Part shown: piece by piece, positions 36,656 through 49,879 of the stretch
Position numbering within the stretch: position 1 is the stretch's first letter
Layout: every line of letters begins with the position of its first letter
From: Haemonchus contortus
Lineage: Eukaryota > Nematoda > Chromadorea > Rhabditida > Trichostrongylidae
Direction of reading: 5' to 3'
DNA length: 64,000 bases
Assembly: GCA_000469685.2 (NCBI GenBank)
Contig: LS997563.1
Location: forward strand, 16,109,940 to 16,173,939
Made by a program: the position numbers and the translations under genes
Notes under the pieces: model-generated
Seen by the model: only the letters and a program-made list of their open reading frames with translations
What the model was told of the DNA's origin: nothing
The model's database searches: none

Positions 36656-39559
36656 CATAAAGTGAAATTTGAGTTGATTTTTTTTGAGTCCAGTTTACGC
36701 TTAGTCGGTGAGCGCCATTGTTTTTAGTGGTGTGACACCGCTTATGGGGTTTCTGAAAGAAAGGAGAACCCGCAGCAAGAACTATCGTAATTTTTCTGTG
36801 TCTTGCAAACTATGGTAACATTCGAATTTTCAGAGGTCGATAGGAGTCCGAACGGTGGCTAAGAACAGCTCTAACGGGTTTGTCTTCTATGCAGTGATTT
36901 GACTATATAGGAATAGTCAATGTAAGGCTGGTGAATTGGAAGGTGATTGATTGTTGACGCGCTAGTTGTAGTCACAGTTTGATCAAATTACAATTTCGTA
37001 GTTTTCCAAACTACTCTAACTTTGTGGCCTCCTGCTCCGACACGAGCTGTCATTTTCTACTCTTTCCCACCGTTGCAATTAGTATCCAGAATGTTACATA
37101 CGTTTAATGCTGCTAGCCTTACCCCTTTTCTCTTTCGAGGCCTACAATTCAGTCATATCACCCACTATGTGGTGCTTTGTTTCACTTGGGCGTCATATCT
37201 TTCTCCGAACAACTCTCTCCACTCGCTCTTTCTCTCTGTTTCTCAAAGTCCTTATCCATCCCTCATTATTTTTTTTGTATTCACCAGAATTTTGCGTCAA
37301 GATGGATGTGCGTGTATAAAAATCTGCCTTGACAGGAAGCTGTTTGTGAAATTATTTAATACAATTATTGATTGCTGTCGGTTTTATCCAGGTAATACTG
37401 TGATCGAAAATTTTGATTGTCGCTATCATATTAGCGCTGTTTTGTTTTTTTCGATATGCAAAATTTATTCCTTTATGCTTTCAAATATGTTTGTATCATT
37501 CTCGTACGTTTCTTAGTGCATTTTAACTAGTCAGTAATGCTAACCAGTGATTCCGACACTACTCAAAGTCCCAAATCTGGCTAAGCATTTACTGGGCCAG
37601 CTGTTTTCGCTCCTCCCATCCATGGTTCGTTTCCTTATAAGGGAGCTCCACTTTGCGACCACAAATGCGTGTCCCCTCACTCAATTCGCCTTGTGGTGCT
37701 AAGGTCTCTTCATGCCACATCGCACAAAGGTGGATCTCGTCTAGATTGCTTCCTGCAGATGGCGCGAGATTTAGGACCTGGATTTTGAAGCAAACAATGT
37801 CTGTAATTACCTCACCAAATTTTAACGATCATTCCTGGTCCGGACATTCTTAAAATGTAATTGTCTCTCATCGTTTCCTAGTTGTGAAATTGGTTGTGAA
37901 AAGTTATATTTCAGTATTGTACATTCTCGTAATGACGCATTATTGTTAAGTAAGAAGATAAGCATCACTAAATGCTTTAGTTTCTTATAAAAACCGACGA
38001 GTGTATTCATGAAAAACTCAGCGGGTAGCTGTGCTCTTCAATTCTACATTTGATTCTTACTTAAGATAGCTTTATGCAATCGAGGTTATAAATGTTTTAA
38101 ATTTTGTGTCTTTTTGTTGTGTGAACAGCTTCTTTTAACTGGATCGCCTCATTTTTCCCTTGTCGCCCATTCTTTGCTAGATAATGTTTACTAAAGTTTG
38201 GTTCTACATAGTTCCGTACCGAACAAGACGAGCATGCAGTCAGCGTCATTCAATGCACATAGTAAGGCTGGTGGTCGGGATTTCCCTACTCTTGGTGCAA
38301 AAGGGAACTCGCAGTCCGAGTTCTGTCAGCGAGCGAAGATCAGGGACGTTATTATTGTTTAGAAGAAGTCGGAGAATTGATGAAGGTGGGGTGGACATGT
38401 TGTACCAATTGAAGATGACCTTTGGACCTGAGTACTTACTGGCTGGATCCTTCAGGAGGTCAAACGAACACCAGGACAGTCGTCAGCCCCGATTACCATG
38501 ATGAAATTCGAAAACTTGGACTTTTGCGAGAAAGCTTATGCTGTAACATATTCATCTAAAATGAAATAAACAAACAATACGGTTGCTACGTTGACAATCA
38601 AAATCTCAAATAAAGACGCAACACGGTGCTGTTCTTCATTGCAACACGGTGCTGTTCTTCTTGACCTTGAATTGCCTCTGGAGTTGATGTTCATCGTATA
38701 GCAGTTGCAACAGGCTCAAGGTTGCTCTTCGCGTACTCAACTAGTAAAGAATCCTGTTTCCCCCTTCTCAGGTGATCCAGATCAGAAATATGAGGTTGCG
38801 CACTTTAGAAATGTTTCACGTGCAACTATGTATGGGGCAACTCTGGAAAGGTCAAGAATTCTGTTATTGTGGCAGGTTTCAAACCCTACGAAAAGTCTCC
38901 TGTGTACTGAAGGTCTTCTTGACGGTTACGGATGCTTCAGGAGTTACTTGATTCGAATAGAGATATGAAATCGTAAACTTCAGTATAGCCAGTAATTTCA
39001 GGAAACTACATTGAAGGAAGAAGGAAAAGAGGTCACGAATGAAAGAACATCAAATACTAACGCCAAGCATTCATCTTTGCTACCTTTTCAGAGGAGTCCA
39101 GTACAAAACAACCAACTTCGAAGGGAAATGGATGCCTCGATCAATCGTGTGTTATTGGCGCCACCGAATCAGCAGAATATCTTGCAACAGGGGAAAGAGT
39201 TTTTGTACATTATGATAACATAGAACACACACTGAACATAGAATAACAATCATACATAGCTGTGGGTTACAACGATCAAACCTAGTATCTGACCAAGGTG
39301 TTCGGAGAAAGACCCATAACTGCCAACCGTGCTGCTTTGCCGCACTCATCTTTTATTTCACAATCTCAGGCATTATTTGGATTTTCTGAAGAGAGTCCAT
39401 ATGGTTTGAGATTGTCAGTAACATGCAGTGGTTAATGACTGCTTGCGTAACAGTCTCCTGACTTCCGAGAAAGGCATATGTGATTTTCTCGAGTGGAGAA
39501 ATTGTTCATCTCTCAATGTAAATATCCTACTCCATGAATAATTCGTAAAGTGTGTTCGT
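36656..39559. other. Intergenic stretch without a supported gene
   Basis: The longest ORF (37022-37516, plus, 164 codons) is hydrophobic because of T-rich DNA and shows no family motif. A short direct duplication (GCAACACGGTGCTGTTCTTC twice) occurs at about 38619-38660. A plus-strand ORF at 38184-38501 is also unrecognised. Confidence 0.4.
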
Positions 39560-39918
39560 TACTTGCTAGGTGTGTATGTGCCTATGTGTGTGGTTAGTGT
39601 CATAAGTGTATATTTCTATGCCCGTATACATATGTGCATATGTGTATTTGGGCACGTGTTGCATGTGTGTGTGTATTTGGTTATGTGTATTTGTGTTCGT
39701 TTGTGAGTGTATGCGCGCTGTATGCGTCTATGTGTGTGTGTGTATATGTGTGCTTGTGTACGATGAGTATGTTGTGGGTTTGTGTGTGTATGTGTTTGCA
39801 TGTGTATGTTTGTACATACATATGTCTATGCACTTATGAATCCGTGTTTGTATGTGCATCTTTTTTGTTGAGTATGTGTGTTGTATGCGGTAGTGTGTGC
39901 GTGTACGTTTGTGTGTAT
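39560..39918. repeat. GT-rich simple-sequence tract (about 360 bp)
   Basis: Degenerate (TGTGTA/TGTGTT)n sequence with almost no C on the plus strand. Predicted Cys/Val/Tyr-rich ORFs here on the plus strand and His/Thr-rich ones on the minus strand are composition artefacts. Confidence 0.85.
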
Positions 39919-41149
39919 GTATTAGGATGTCCGGAAAGTTTTGACAAAATTATGCCTTTTAATTGTGTAAGCATGTTGCTCCCGAACGCGCTAAAAAAGG
40001 GCTACAGGTTCGTTACTGATAGGTCATTGTTGATGGATCAATACTATCTATAGCTGGTCGGTATTTGACGTGGTAAATATTCGTCCACCGTACAATGTGC
40101 CATCGATACGACTACTGCTTTTCCATTAGGAAATCAATTGCTACATGGGATGAGATATGGTGACTGACTGGCAGCAGTGACCCTCTTCTGTCACCTACCA
40201 CATATGGCACAATCGCTTTTTCCTATAAGAGATTTCCTTCAACGAAGTTCGTCCGTCAAAGCGAACGCCCACTGTCCTCAAACATCGACACTGTTTTGAC
40301 CTCCCGTCAGAGCAATCCTCCTCACAGCGTCAGGAAATTGAAAAACTGTCTCTATCTCTAATTGCTTCATCCAGGACCTTCTACGCAAAAGTCATTTCCG
40401 ATGCAGAATCTTTGCAAACATCGCACACTTGGTGGCTGAACAAAATGCAGGTCAGTGTGTGTCAGAAGTTTCTCAACTGTAAGCGTCAATCGACTTCATT
40501 GTTGCTCAGAGTGAAAATCCTTACAGAAATTCGGAATGCCTATCAGCTGACGTGAGGCCACAGCTCGCTACAAAGCGCGGCGCTTAGCTCACACCAAGAA
40601 GGGCATGAGCTTATTCTCCTTCTGCTCAACCGGGTGTTTTACTATGAGATCCTACCGGAGTGTACTGCAGTAAACGCATCAGAATACTCTTGCGTTAACT
40701 GCAATACGCTCTGGAGTGTTTGGTTTCTGGCTGGTTTCTGTCTATACTTATTCACTCTACTCGTAGAATAGTGTGTATGTAGTTTCTCCATTAGATTCGA
40801 TGAGCGCAAATTCGAAGCGGTTCCGTCGGTAACAAATTTAAAGCAGAGAAACTGCAGTTCACATAGAATAATCGACTTGTTTTCAGAGCGAACAAACCGC
40901 TTCTGAGTCGCAGATTTGCTCTTAGTCTTCTCCAAACTTCTCGTGCTTCGCTCTATCGTGTCGCTCGTGACCTGCGGAGAATAGTTGTAGAGAAGGGGAT
41001 ATATAATGTTTTCGTAATGCGTAATTCAGAGGATTCGAGATTCCAGCCAGATTCCTATCGCTGAGATTTTCCGCTGGGAAATTGATTGAGCATTAGAAGA
41101 AACATTGAAGTTGAAACTGAAAACAGACTTTCATAGTATGGCCCAAAAA

Positions 41150-41480
41150 ATTAAAGTTACTTAACATGAAGGTGGCATGAACGATTTTTCGATTGACGGA
41201 TTCTGTAGCCTTTGAAATGAAAACTTCGGCAGGCTATGATAGTGAGCTTCACTAAGCAGGGACTGTAGCGGCAGAAGGCACTTTGAAGTGAAAACTTGGA
41301 TTAGACTCACATAATGAGCCCTACCAAGTTGAAGTTACCCACCATGAAGGTGCTATCGAAGACTTTCCGATCGGCGAATTGTAGCGGTAGAAGGCATAGT
41401 TAACTAAAAACTTGGAGTCTTATATGGTAGCGCCATGGAATTGAAGTTACCCACCATGAAGGTGAGATCAAAACTTTTCG
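41150..41480. repeat. Degenerate tandem repeat
   Basis: The sequence TTGAAGTTACCCACCATGAAGG recurs at 41329 and 41441, and in a diverged form at 41151. Between these are shared AAAACTTGGA and GTAGCGG.AGAAGGCA blocks, so the underlying unit is roughly 112 bp with indels. No coding potential. Confidence 0.65.
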
Positions 41481-41499
41481 ATTGGTTTGAGGTTTGAGC

Positions 41500-43190
41500 C
41501 GCGTGCAGGCATCCCATTTGGCTGTATCTTGTTCAGATGTTCACTTGATCACTGAGCATCCTACTGAATCTGCATTTTCCACTCCATCGAAGTTCTTTAG
41601 TACTCTGTTACTGTCCAGCAGGCATTCGCTCCAGCGGGAGATCGTTCATGTCGCACATGAATATTTTTTGGAGCAAGTATCGCATTTTCCGCTAAATCCA
41701 CTTTGTCGTCTACTGCAATGGTTCCTCGAAGGACTCTTCGACTATAAAGGGCACAAGGTAGCTCGATAAAGCATTACCATCTTCTGGATATCTTTCTTCT
41801 CCAAACTGTAACAGCATGCTTGCCATCCGTCACCATCTGCTGCAGCTCTCACACTGGCAGAAAGATGATGTTTAATGATGTTTACGCATGCGTTTTCCAT
41901 AGTCCGCGTCCGAAGTTCGTCATCAAGTCCGCGGTATATGTCTACTCGACATTCCTTTTGGTGTGTTCGATCATAGTTTAGACGATTTTTTCGATTTTCA
42001 CATAGTTGTTTACCAAAAACTGCTGATACATGTTGCCACGGTTTGGAGGATTGAATTCCGCTCCTACAGCTATCATATTAGAATAGTAGTTTCCCTTAGT
42101 CACTCTTGTTCTGCGTCGCTCTGTTGGGCTTTTTGTTATGTCTGGATGCCGCCCGGGCTACCCACGAGGAAGCGAAATCGTAGATGCCAATACTCCGCAG
42201 GCTTTCTGATCGCGGAGCATCAATCTCATGGAAGAGTGGACTAAGGGACCAGATTAGTATAAATAGATCTCTGGGCGTGTAGGTCCAGTTCTATGCTTAC
42301 ATGATCACAACAGTTATAAAAGTTTTCCTGTTCGCTTTCGACCCTGATCTAGAATGCCTATCTCTTTTACATTCAGAGTTCATAGGCCTGTCATAGCGCC
42401 TCTCTGGCTCGCTGCCAGAACGGGCTATGAATCTAGTCCTATCTGTTTCGGCTCCTATCTCTTGCATTCGCGATCTTCTCTGCTCTCCCTCTCGAACCTT
42501 TTTTTAGGACTGCCAAGACCTTCGCTGCCGTTCCTCTCTGTGTTCCCTTCGCCTTCTAGCTTTCAAAGAATCTGCAGACGAACGTGCTCTTTGCTGTTCT
42601 TCTCCTTCTTACTCTTTGCATTTCTGCCCTATCAGCTGTTCTTTCCACACGGGCTCTTCGCTGTTCCCCTCCATCCTGTCCCCTTCGCATTGTGGCCCTT
42701 TCACAGCTTGCCGTATGAGCTCTTCGTTGTTCTTCACCTTCTACACGTTTTCGTGTCGCAGCAGTTCCAGTTTCACGCGGGAGACGATATTGAAGCTGAT
42801 CTTCCTCATTCTTCCGGCCTTTAAGATCGTGCACAACATATTTCTAAGCAGCCACTGCTCGTTCGCTTCATCGAAATCTCCCTTTTCTTTCCTCTTTTCG
42901 TCACGTTTTCTCTTATTATTGTCGTCCTCCTACGGTTTCGAAATGATTTCCCTTCTTTCACTGGATATAATCTACAGAGAAGGTGTTACATTAGGCAAAA
43001 GAACAATTTTTTTCCGAAAATGACTCCGTCCAGGACCAAACGTTGGGCCGAAGAAAAGTGTTAGTTATTTCCCTTCGTTCCGTTCGAAGTTTCTCCTTTC
43101 ATTCTTTGGCTCGCTACTTTTTTCTTAGCTTTTCTTCATTTGCTACGACATAGAAGGTAATGCGATTTTACCTTCTCCTCTCTCATCACT
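41500..43190. other. No supported gene; Arg/Glu-rich minus-strand reading
   Basis: The region 42400-42900 is CT-rich on the plus strand, so the minus strand reads as Arg/Glu-rich imperfect repeats (EEQRRAH, ERATMRR, EQRRARVER). This could be low-complexity sequence or part of a gag-like coiled coil; there is no way to tell from sequence alone. Confidence 0.3.
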
Positions 43191-43535
43191 TAGATTTGGT
43201 ATGTTGATGAAACACGAAACAAGAAAGCTACGTTTGCGTACTGATCGATAAACAAAACACAGATTCACAATAAAACTCTTATCTTGCGAAACGATTACAA
43301 GGAATCGATAAAACAAATAAATCAGTGGTTCAAAAAAATACACACAATTGCCGAGAAGAGCGATCTTTAAAACCACCAAATTTGAACAACTTACGGTCAG
43401 GACAGTATGCAGCCCTTCTGCCTCAGTGGACGACGGGACTCCAGAGGCGACGGTCATTTTCCAACTTCCACTTTCGTTGGCCACGGCCCACAACCCCTTT
43501 GCATTTTCCCGCGCATTTGCTTTCGCTACGTACCG
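43191..43535. repeat. Left copy of a 340-bp direct repeat pair
   Basis: The repeat begins TTAGATTTGGTATGTTGATG and runs through CTTACGGTCAGG to CGCGCATTTGCTTTCGCTAC. A diverged direct copy is at 52111-52450. Similarity stops sharply on both sides. The pair could be old LTRs of an element now filled with other insertions, or simply two members of a dispersed family. Confidence 0.7.
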
Positions 43536-45299
43536 ACCCAACCCAACCCTTTTGAGATGGCGTCGTTTCGAAATCCTCCCATCACGAGCCTTCGGCACTT
43601 CTGAGTGTTCCTTTCAAAAGCGACGTCTCGCCGACGGCCGACGCTTGCATCGACTCCGGCACTTTTAAGGCCTCCATTCTGATCACCTTCACTTTAGACC
43701 TCAAAAAGCTGTAGAGTTCCGTTGCTTGCTGCACAGACCACCACCGGAGAACGTCCGTTGAAAGTAGGTCACTCCGCCCACTTCGCGCGCGGCGCATCCC
43801 ACTGAGGTCTCGAAGTGACATTACAGTACCACCACCAAGTGTCAGTGGAGCGAATGATTTGCATTTGTCCGGCTTATCTTCTCTTTTAGCTGACTGCCGT
43901 GGACCAAGCGCAAATCATATGCCCCACTGACAACTGCGACATCTTTCAAGTATCGCGGGCCGACCTGCCGCGTGCGGCGACTGCGGCGTCACCTAGTTTC
44001 GACGGACACGCGCAACGAAGCGCATCCACCACCACCTATCTATGTTGCGCACCACATCTACTTCCGAACATGCCATTAATGATCTGAGGATTTCTGGTTC
44101 TGCAGGTAGAGGTCATAAATCTGTGGAACGAATGCTGGGAACGCATTATCGCGGAATAGCCGCTTTCGTATTATCCTCTGATGGGCCGTGCTCACATTTC
44201 AGATTCGCCTTTCACAACATAGAGAAAGCATGCGCGTTATCGATGACATCTCTTTGGAACTCAACGAGTCGAATAGAAGGGAAAGGGCAGCTCTGCACAC
44301 CATTTCTTCACTTTCATCACTTCTGCCTCATTATGTGCTGTCTTTCTTTGTGCTTTGTGTTTGTGATCGCCCTCGTGCTAGGATATATCTTCCTGTGGGC
44401 GTGTGGATTACGAATAGTGATATCGATTTTACCTTTCGCGTTCAAATTACTACTCGGTACCGTCATCGTACCGTCCCGAACCGCCAACAGAATCGCCAAA
44501 GACGCACTACGCCGGCGACAAAAATCCTGTCGAAATCAGAACGCTCATATCAAACAACTCTGACTCCAACCATACTATTCCTGAGTTTCTGAGATTCAAA
44601 CGACCGACAAATAATGACTCACATAAAATCAAATTAAGCATTCAGCCAAGGTATCGCAACAAAGAAACAACGAAGAGAAAGACCAAGGGAGAGGCAGCCT
44701 CTCAGAACCTATGATATTTTATATCACTATCACAGACTCCATCGCAGCTTCACTAGACAAGATCATGGTATTTCTCGGCACTATCTACGACACCATCTCT
44801 TCTTGACCCCACTTGTAAGGGTTACGTATAAAAGCACGATGCACAGGACTAAGCTCCCAGTCAACTCTCGCGATCGTCTTTCGCCGTCAGCATATGCCGT
44901 CAAGAGAAGAATTGACTCCGAACGCGAAGACGGAAGGAGTTCAAAAGAAAATGGTAGTTTTGTTTTGTTGAGTGATCCAGTCATGCCCAGAAACGAATGG
45001 TAAATTTCCCGTGTAACTAACGTTCGCGAAGGAACCGATGGCAAAGTACGTGAGGCCGGACTTTTCACTGCTATAAAGAGGAAAGTTCGACGACCGGCCG
45101 ACCTCTTGATCCCTCTTGAAATACAGAAATAGAGGCTCCTTTAACACACCGCATTGCTCAAAAAAGCGCCGGAAACCCCTCACTCGCCAAACCTAAAACC
45201 AATCATGATTATAATTTGTGCCCCAGACAATTCATTTCTTATACGCACAATAGAATCAGGGTAACACGTCTTCAAACAGAACAAACAACCCCATAAAGC

Positions 45300-46600
45300 C
45301 TTGAAGCGGTTGCTCTGCTATATCGTAATTTGCCCTATGATCACTCCAACTGCATCTAACATCACAAACTCAGTATGCATTATTTGCAGCAATGAAGGTA
45401 TTGTCGTTCCAGAATCAACTCCACAAGACTTTAAAATATGCGCAGATCACTCATGTAGATATCTTCGTTCTTTTCAAACCTCCATTTAGACAAGCTTCTC
45501 CCGGAGGTCACATTACATGACTACAAAGTCCTGCTCAAATGGCATGAAGAGGATCGATTGACACAAATGGGAAAGATTTGTAAAACAGTCGATTCCTGCG
45601 AAACTTGGACTGCTGGATTTGTATCTCTAACCTACTAATTCCAGAGCGTTGGCCAATTGCTGCTGTAGAGGTACTGGGCTTAACAATATACTCCATTGTT
45701 GCGATTCTTTGAGTACTTCTGTATGTTCCAATGACCATTGCAGAACCAACACGCATAACCTGCAATGGTTACAGTGTCTCCTTAAAGCTATAGCAAAATG
45801 CATAGGATACGGGTGCAAGCACATGTTATGCCAACAAAGAAGATCCCGATCTACGAACCGACTGGTAACAGCGCTTGCTATACCTATAGTTCTATTTTCA
45901 CTACACATTAGGAGAACTCATAGTTGTGGAAATTCTCGATGACCATCCTGCTACGTGCTCACGGATCGAAGGCAAAGGAAATGCGCAGTAACCTTATGGG
46001 AAGTATAAAGTTAAATACGTTGAGAAAAAACCTGTTTGCGCCCTATTAAAAATTACACCTCAATAGCAAATGTGAAAGTTCGATGGAATAGGCTATACCT
46101 GCAATGTGAACAGGAAATGCATCGGATGTGGCTGATTCTACCTCAGCCCCAGCTGTCCTTTTTATCGCATATTTGCAAAGCCGCGCAGATCCAAAGTCGA
46201 AGTGTTCAGTTGCATGCGTTGGACGGAAGCTACTAAATTTCAAGTAATTGTAGAAGAAAGATATATGAGAAAGGATCCATCGAGTTATGTTCTACAATTT
46301 CTTCACAACATTACGACTAATCTACCTTTGTTACAACTCACGATGACATTGCTAACATTACCCCCTATACCAAATGAACAGCGACTTCAACACGGATGGC
46401 GCGGATACTGCCATTTGGCAAACTATAAAACCCAGTCTTAGATGCAAGTCTTGGATTTACGCCGAAACCTTGAACTGCACAATTGCAGAAGAATGTAAAT
46501 GCAATCCTGCCGAATCAAAAGTGATGTGCGACGAGTCCGACAACACAAAAGAATTTGGTCGGATCCAGCACAAAATACCAGTGAAAACGGCATACTGAGA
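45300..46600 (+). pseudogene. Degenerate env-like (phlebovirus-type glycoprotein) remnant of an LTR retroelement
   Basis: Cysteine-rich plus-strand frames between 45.3 and 46.6 kb resemble the class II fusion glycoprotein domain (phlebovirus G2-like) carried as env by some nematode BEL/Pao and related retroelements. The clearest part is the last frame (46374-46598), with spaced Cys residues and the segment LNCTIAEECKCNPAES, and an upstream frame with SCMRWTEATKFQV. The reading is broken into several frames by stops and frameshifts, so it is a fossil. It lies directly upstream of the LTR-like repeat at 46642, the position expected for env before a 3' LTR. The family assignment is by pattern recognition and moderate in confidence. 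Confidence 0.5.
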
Positions 46601-46641
46601 ACTGTATAAACACAGGGCATCGCCGCTAGTAGCCAAAATAC

Positions 46642-47072
46642 TGTAACGGTGAGTGTTCAAACTTAGGTATATCCTGCTTTTTACATTTCCGTTATCCAGT
46701 TGGGGATCAGATTCCCAGTAATCGCGTCACATGTTTATATTTCAGACAAATCTTTTCAGATAGTCGGAGAGCGGATCGAATGGGCGGAGCGGGTGGTGAG
46801 GATGCCGAGGGGATCCGAACACGGGAGCCGCGCCAGGAACGGTCGGTCGCTTACACCCTTCTCTCTTTGAGTCTCATCGACACGTTTATCTCACTCCGGC
46901 TATTCCAAGATTATGTATATCGATGTCGTGAAGGTGCCTTGTGAATGCGCCCACGAATACTCATAAAGATTGTATGTAATTGTGTGTCGTATTGTCGCGA
47001 AGTATTTGGGTTGACCTGGGGCCGTCTAACAGTAATAAGGGTTCCGACGCTAAGAGGACGTCGGATCCTTCA
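46642..47072 (+). repeat. LTR-like direct repeat, left copy
   Basis: This 431-bp repeat begins TGTAACGGTGAGTGTTC and ends GGATCCTTCA, i.e. TG...CA. A second copy lies at 47756-48192. One base after its end is TGGTAGCAGCGCGAGTGGGG, which has the form of a tRNA primer-binding site. This suggests an LTR, serving as the 3' LTR of the env-bearing remnant on its left and/or the 5' LTR of the segment on its right. Confidence 0.65.
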
Positions 47073-47755
47073 GTGGTAGCAGCGCGAGTGGGGCGTCATT
47101 GTACCCCCCGATTCACCTCACCTCACTCCTCTTTTTAGAAGGATACCTCGCGGGGTTACCCCGTAAGATGACCGGTATAGGCCCTTACCGGGGGCGAACG
47201 TATAGACGAGATCAAAATGAACAGCGTTAGTCGTCTGGCCAACTTCTAACGCATTTCTTGGTCACTTTAACTTGTCTCTACGTTCCCTTGCATTTGATGC
47301 ACGTTAAGTTAGTCGGTGATAACTCGCTGTAATGTGATTTGTGAACACCAAAATGAAGGCAATCACGAGGACAGTCCGTCATTGTCAATTTTTCTAAAGG
47401 GAGATCAACAAACTCGATGAGCACTGTTTCTGAGTGAAATCTTGTTTTGAAGCTTCTTCCTACTTCGTTTTTTAATGTTGTTTTCCTTCTCCTTCTCAAA
47501 TCTATACCAACGCGAGAGGTGCAAATAATAGTTCCGTGTCGATTCTTCTGTTCATCGCTTCTTACATGCGAGACTCCGCTGCGACTCTCCTCACACAGTA
47601 TCATGAGTGAAACGTTCGAGTCACAGTCCTTTTTATCTTCGAATCCATTTTGAATATACAAGATACCGTATTTTGGTGGAGGGACGGCGAGAGATTCCTT
47701 ATCTTTCTGTCGATCTCGACACCGCGGAGGCCAAAGTCACGCGGGGAAGCGCGGA
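47073..47755 (+). mobile_element. Short internal segment between the two LTR-like repeats
   Basis: 683 bp begins with a putative primer-binding site (TGGTAGCAGCGCG at 47074) and ends with a purine-leaning GCGGGGAAGCGCGGA just before the right repeat. It carries no retroviral enzyme motif. A 127-codon minus-strand ORF (47278-47661) is unrecognised. LTR plus this segment plus LTR (46642-48192, 1551 bp) may be an internally deleted element; no convincing 5-bp target duplication was found. Confidence 0.45.
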
Positions 47756-48192
47756 TGTAACGGTGAGAGTGTTCAAACTTAGGTACATATATCCTGCTTT
47801 TTACATTACCGTTATCCAGTTGGGGATTAGATTCCATGTAATCGCGTCACATGTTTATATTTCAGACGCTTTGTTTTAGATAGTCGGAGAGCCGATCGAA
47901 TGGGCGGAGCGGTAGGCGAGGATGCCGAGGGGATTCAAACACGGGAGCCGCGCCAGGAACGGTCGGTCGCTTACACCCTTCTCTCTTTGAGTCTCATCGA
48001 CACGTTTATCTCTCTCCGGCTATTCCAAGATTATGTACATCGATGTCGTGAAGATGCCTTGTGAATGTGCACACGAATACTCATAAAGATTGCATGTAAT
48101 TTTCTGTCGTATTGTCGCGAAGTATTTGGGTCGACCTGGGGCCGTCTAACAGTAATAAGGGTTCCGATCCGATCCGATCGTCGGATCCTTTA
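47756..48192 (+). repeat. LTR-like direct repeat, right copy
   Basis: Copy of the 46642-47072 repeat, starting TGTAACGGTGAGAGTGTTC and ending GGATCCTTTA. It differs by scattered substitutions and small indels, e.g. an inserted CATA after TTAGGTA and a GATCCGATCCGATC expansion near the end. Confidence 0.65.
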
Positions 48193-48752
48193 GTATACAA
48201 AGCCTTGCCTTTCAGAGGTCATGATTAATTTCCATCACATAATCAGGGCAGCTTATAGAGAAGTTGACAACCACAACTGCGCCATCGAAAACGCCCATCT
48301 TGACTGATGTTATCACTGTTTACAGGGAGCGGTAGCTAGTATTCGTTGTACCTCGCAAGGAAATACGTTCACTGTGGACGAAATTCCTTCGTAGTACCAT
48401 GCGCACTTGAAAACCCTGAATCAACCCTACGCTTCCATCTAGACTCAGCACGTTTTTGGGCGCTTTGTCAGGGCTTTCCTACGCCTTATGTGGGCTGTCA
48501 CCTGTTTGCCGGCTTTCGCATCTTGAATTCCCATTCGGAAATCGATGGGTCAATGCGCATATAGTGACGAAAAAGAGGCTGAGTCATCAACAGTCGATAT
48601 GCGCAACGGTGCGCCATCGTGTACATATAGCATCAGAACGCTAGTGAACCACGACGACACATCAAAAATCGATTTCTTTGATAAAATGATTCTACTGTAG
48701 TGTAGGTGCCCAAAATTCCCTAGATTCACACGATATTTTCGCATATTACAGA

Positions 48753-49830
48753 TTATGGACCTCAAAGGAAAATTGCGCACTGTACAGCAACAACTTCAAG
48801 ACTTTGAAAGAGCACTAGCAAGAAGCACCATAAAGTATCTCCGGCAATCAGAATTTTTACGCTTACGATTTCTCTTCATAAAATCTCAATAGCGCACGCT
48901 ATTCGCCCTCCCTCATCTTAATGGCAATGAAACGGACGAGCGCAAAAGAAGAACACACTCGGCAATAACAAGCCACTCCTACCGGAGAACGCCATTGGGG
49001 CCGTCATGACGGACTAGCTTCAAGCATTGTATGGAGTACAATTTTCGCTGAGGATGTTGCGCAAAGAGTACCCGTGAGGAGGCGAATCTTCGAATTCCGA
49101 CTTCGACAACCAATTACGCAACAAACTAGACAGTATTCAACAGCTTATGTCGAGTCCCGAGAAGAGATCATAAACAAGCTACGTTAAGCACCAAATCTGG
49201 TCAAAGCGGAGGAGATGGCTCGAGCGATCCAAGATGCGCAAGACGCATTCGAGAAATTGCAGCTTCAAAGAAGATATGAAAGCTATGGATACAGGCGCCG
49301 AAGGAAAGGGAGACCCACCAGAACTCATAGAAGATGAAGAGTTTGAGGAAAACTCGAAGCACGATAATGAAGCACTCAACGAGAAGCAAAAGGACGTAGA
49401 AGATGAAGATGAAAGGGGGCAGGACGTAGAAAATGACGCTGAATACGAGGGAAACGCAGACGACGGAGATGAGAGGGAGCGCAACTCAGAAAATGATGAT
49501 GAGTACGAAAGAAATACATAAGACGAAGATGACGAGGAGCAAGGTGCAAGAAACAATGATGTAAGGAAGGAACCTGTGCCCCAACAAAATAACGGACCAG
49601 ACGAACGCGCAGCTCCCGAGAATCGAATCCGCATAATCGGAGGGCACATACGGAGTATGGAACAAGCTGTTTTCAACTTCGACGCTCTAATAAGGCAATT
49701 GCAAGGAGAACCAACAACATGTCCTTGTCTAAGAGCAAGAAAGATTCATGAAATGTGCTTTTTGGGCGCCACTGGAGAACATTACCTGATTCATGCACTG
49801 AAGTGGTCACCGCAAGGATCGACGGGAATC
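48753..49830 (+). pseudogene. Gag-like remnant of an LTR retroelement
   Basis: After the right LTR-like repeat, plus-strand frames encode a coiled-coil-like start (MDLKGKLRTVQQQLQDFERA), then in a later frame a strongly acidic Asp/Glu tract (49290-49550), and then CPCLRARKIHEMCFLGATGE, with a Cys/His spacing reminiscent of the gag zinc-finger region of nematode BEL-type elements. At least two stops interrupt it. Order and position (LTR then gag) support this reading, but the similarity is weak. Confidence 0.35.
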
Positions 49831-49879
49831 CGTAATAGCATCAGTTTTGCCTCATTATGCTCCTTCATTTCATCACTTT

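Noticed and set aside
37022..37516. 164-codon hydrophobic ORF
   Set aside because: T-rich intergenic DNA gives hydrophobic codons; no signal, motif or splice context.
39922..39955. TTAGGATGTCCGGAAAGTTT next to TA, resembling a mariner TIR
   Set aside because: No inverted partner was found within 1.5 kb and the sequence to its right has no transposase motif.
39606..40053. Cys/Val/Tyr-rich ORFs
   Set aside because: They are translations of a GT-rich simple-sequence tract and mirror its period; no gene support.
42354..42834. 156-codon ORF and the opposing Arg/Glu-rich ORF
   Set aside because: CT-rich low-complexity DNA; kept only as a note on composition.
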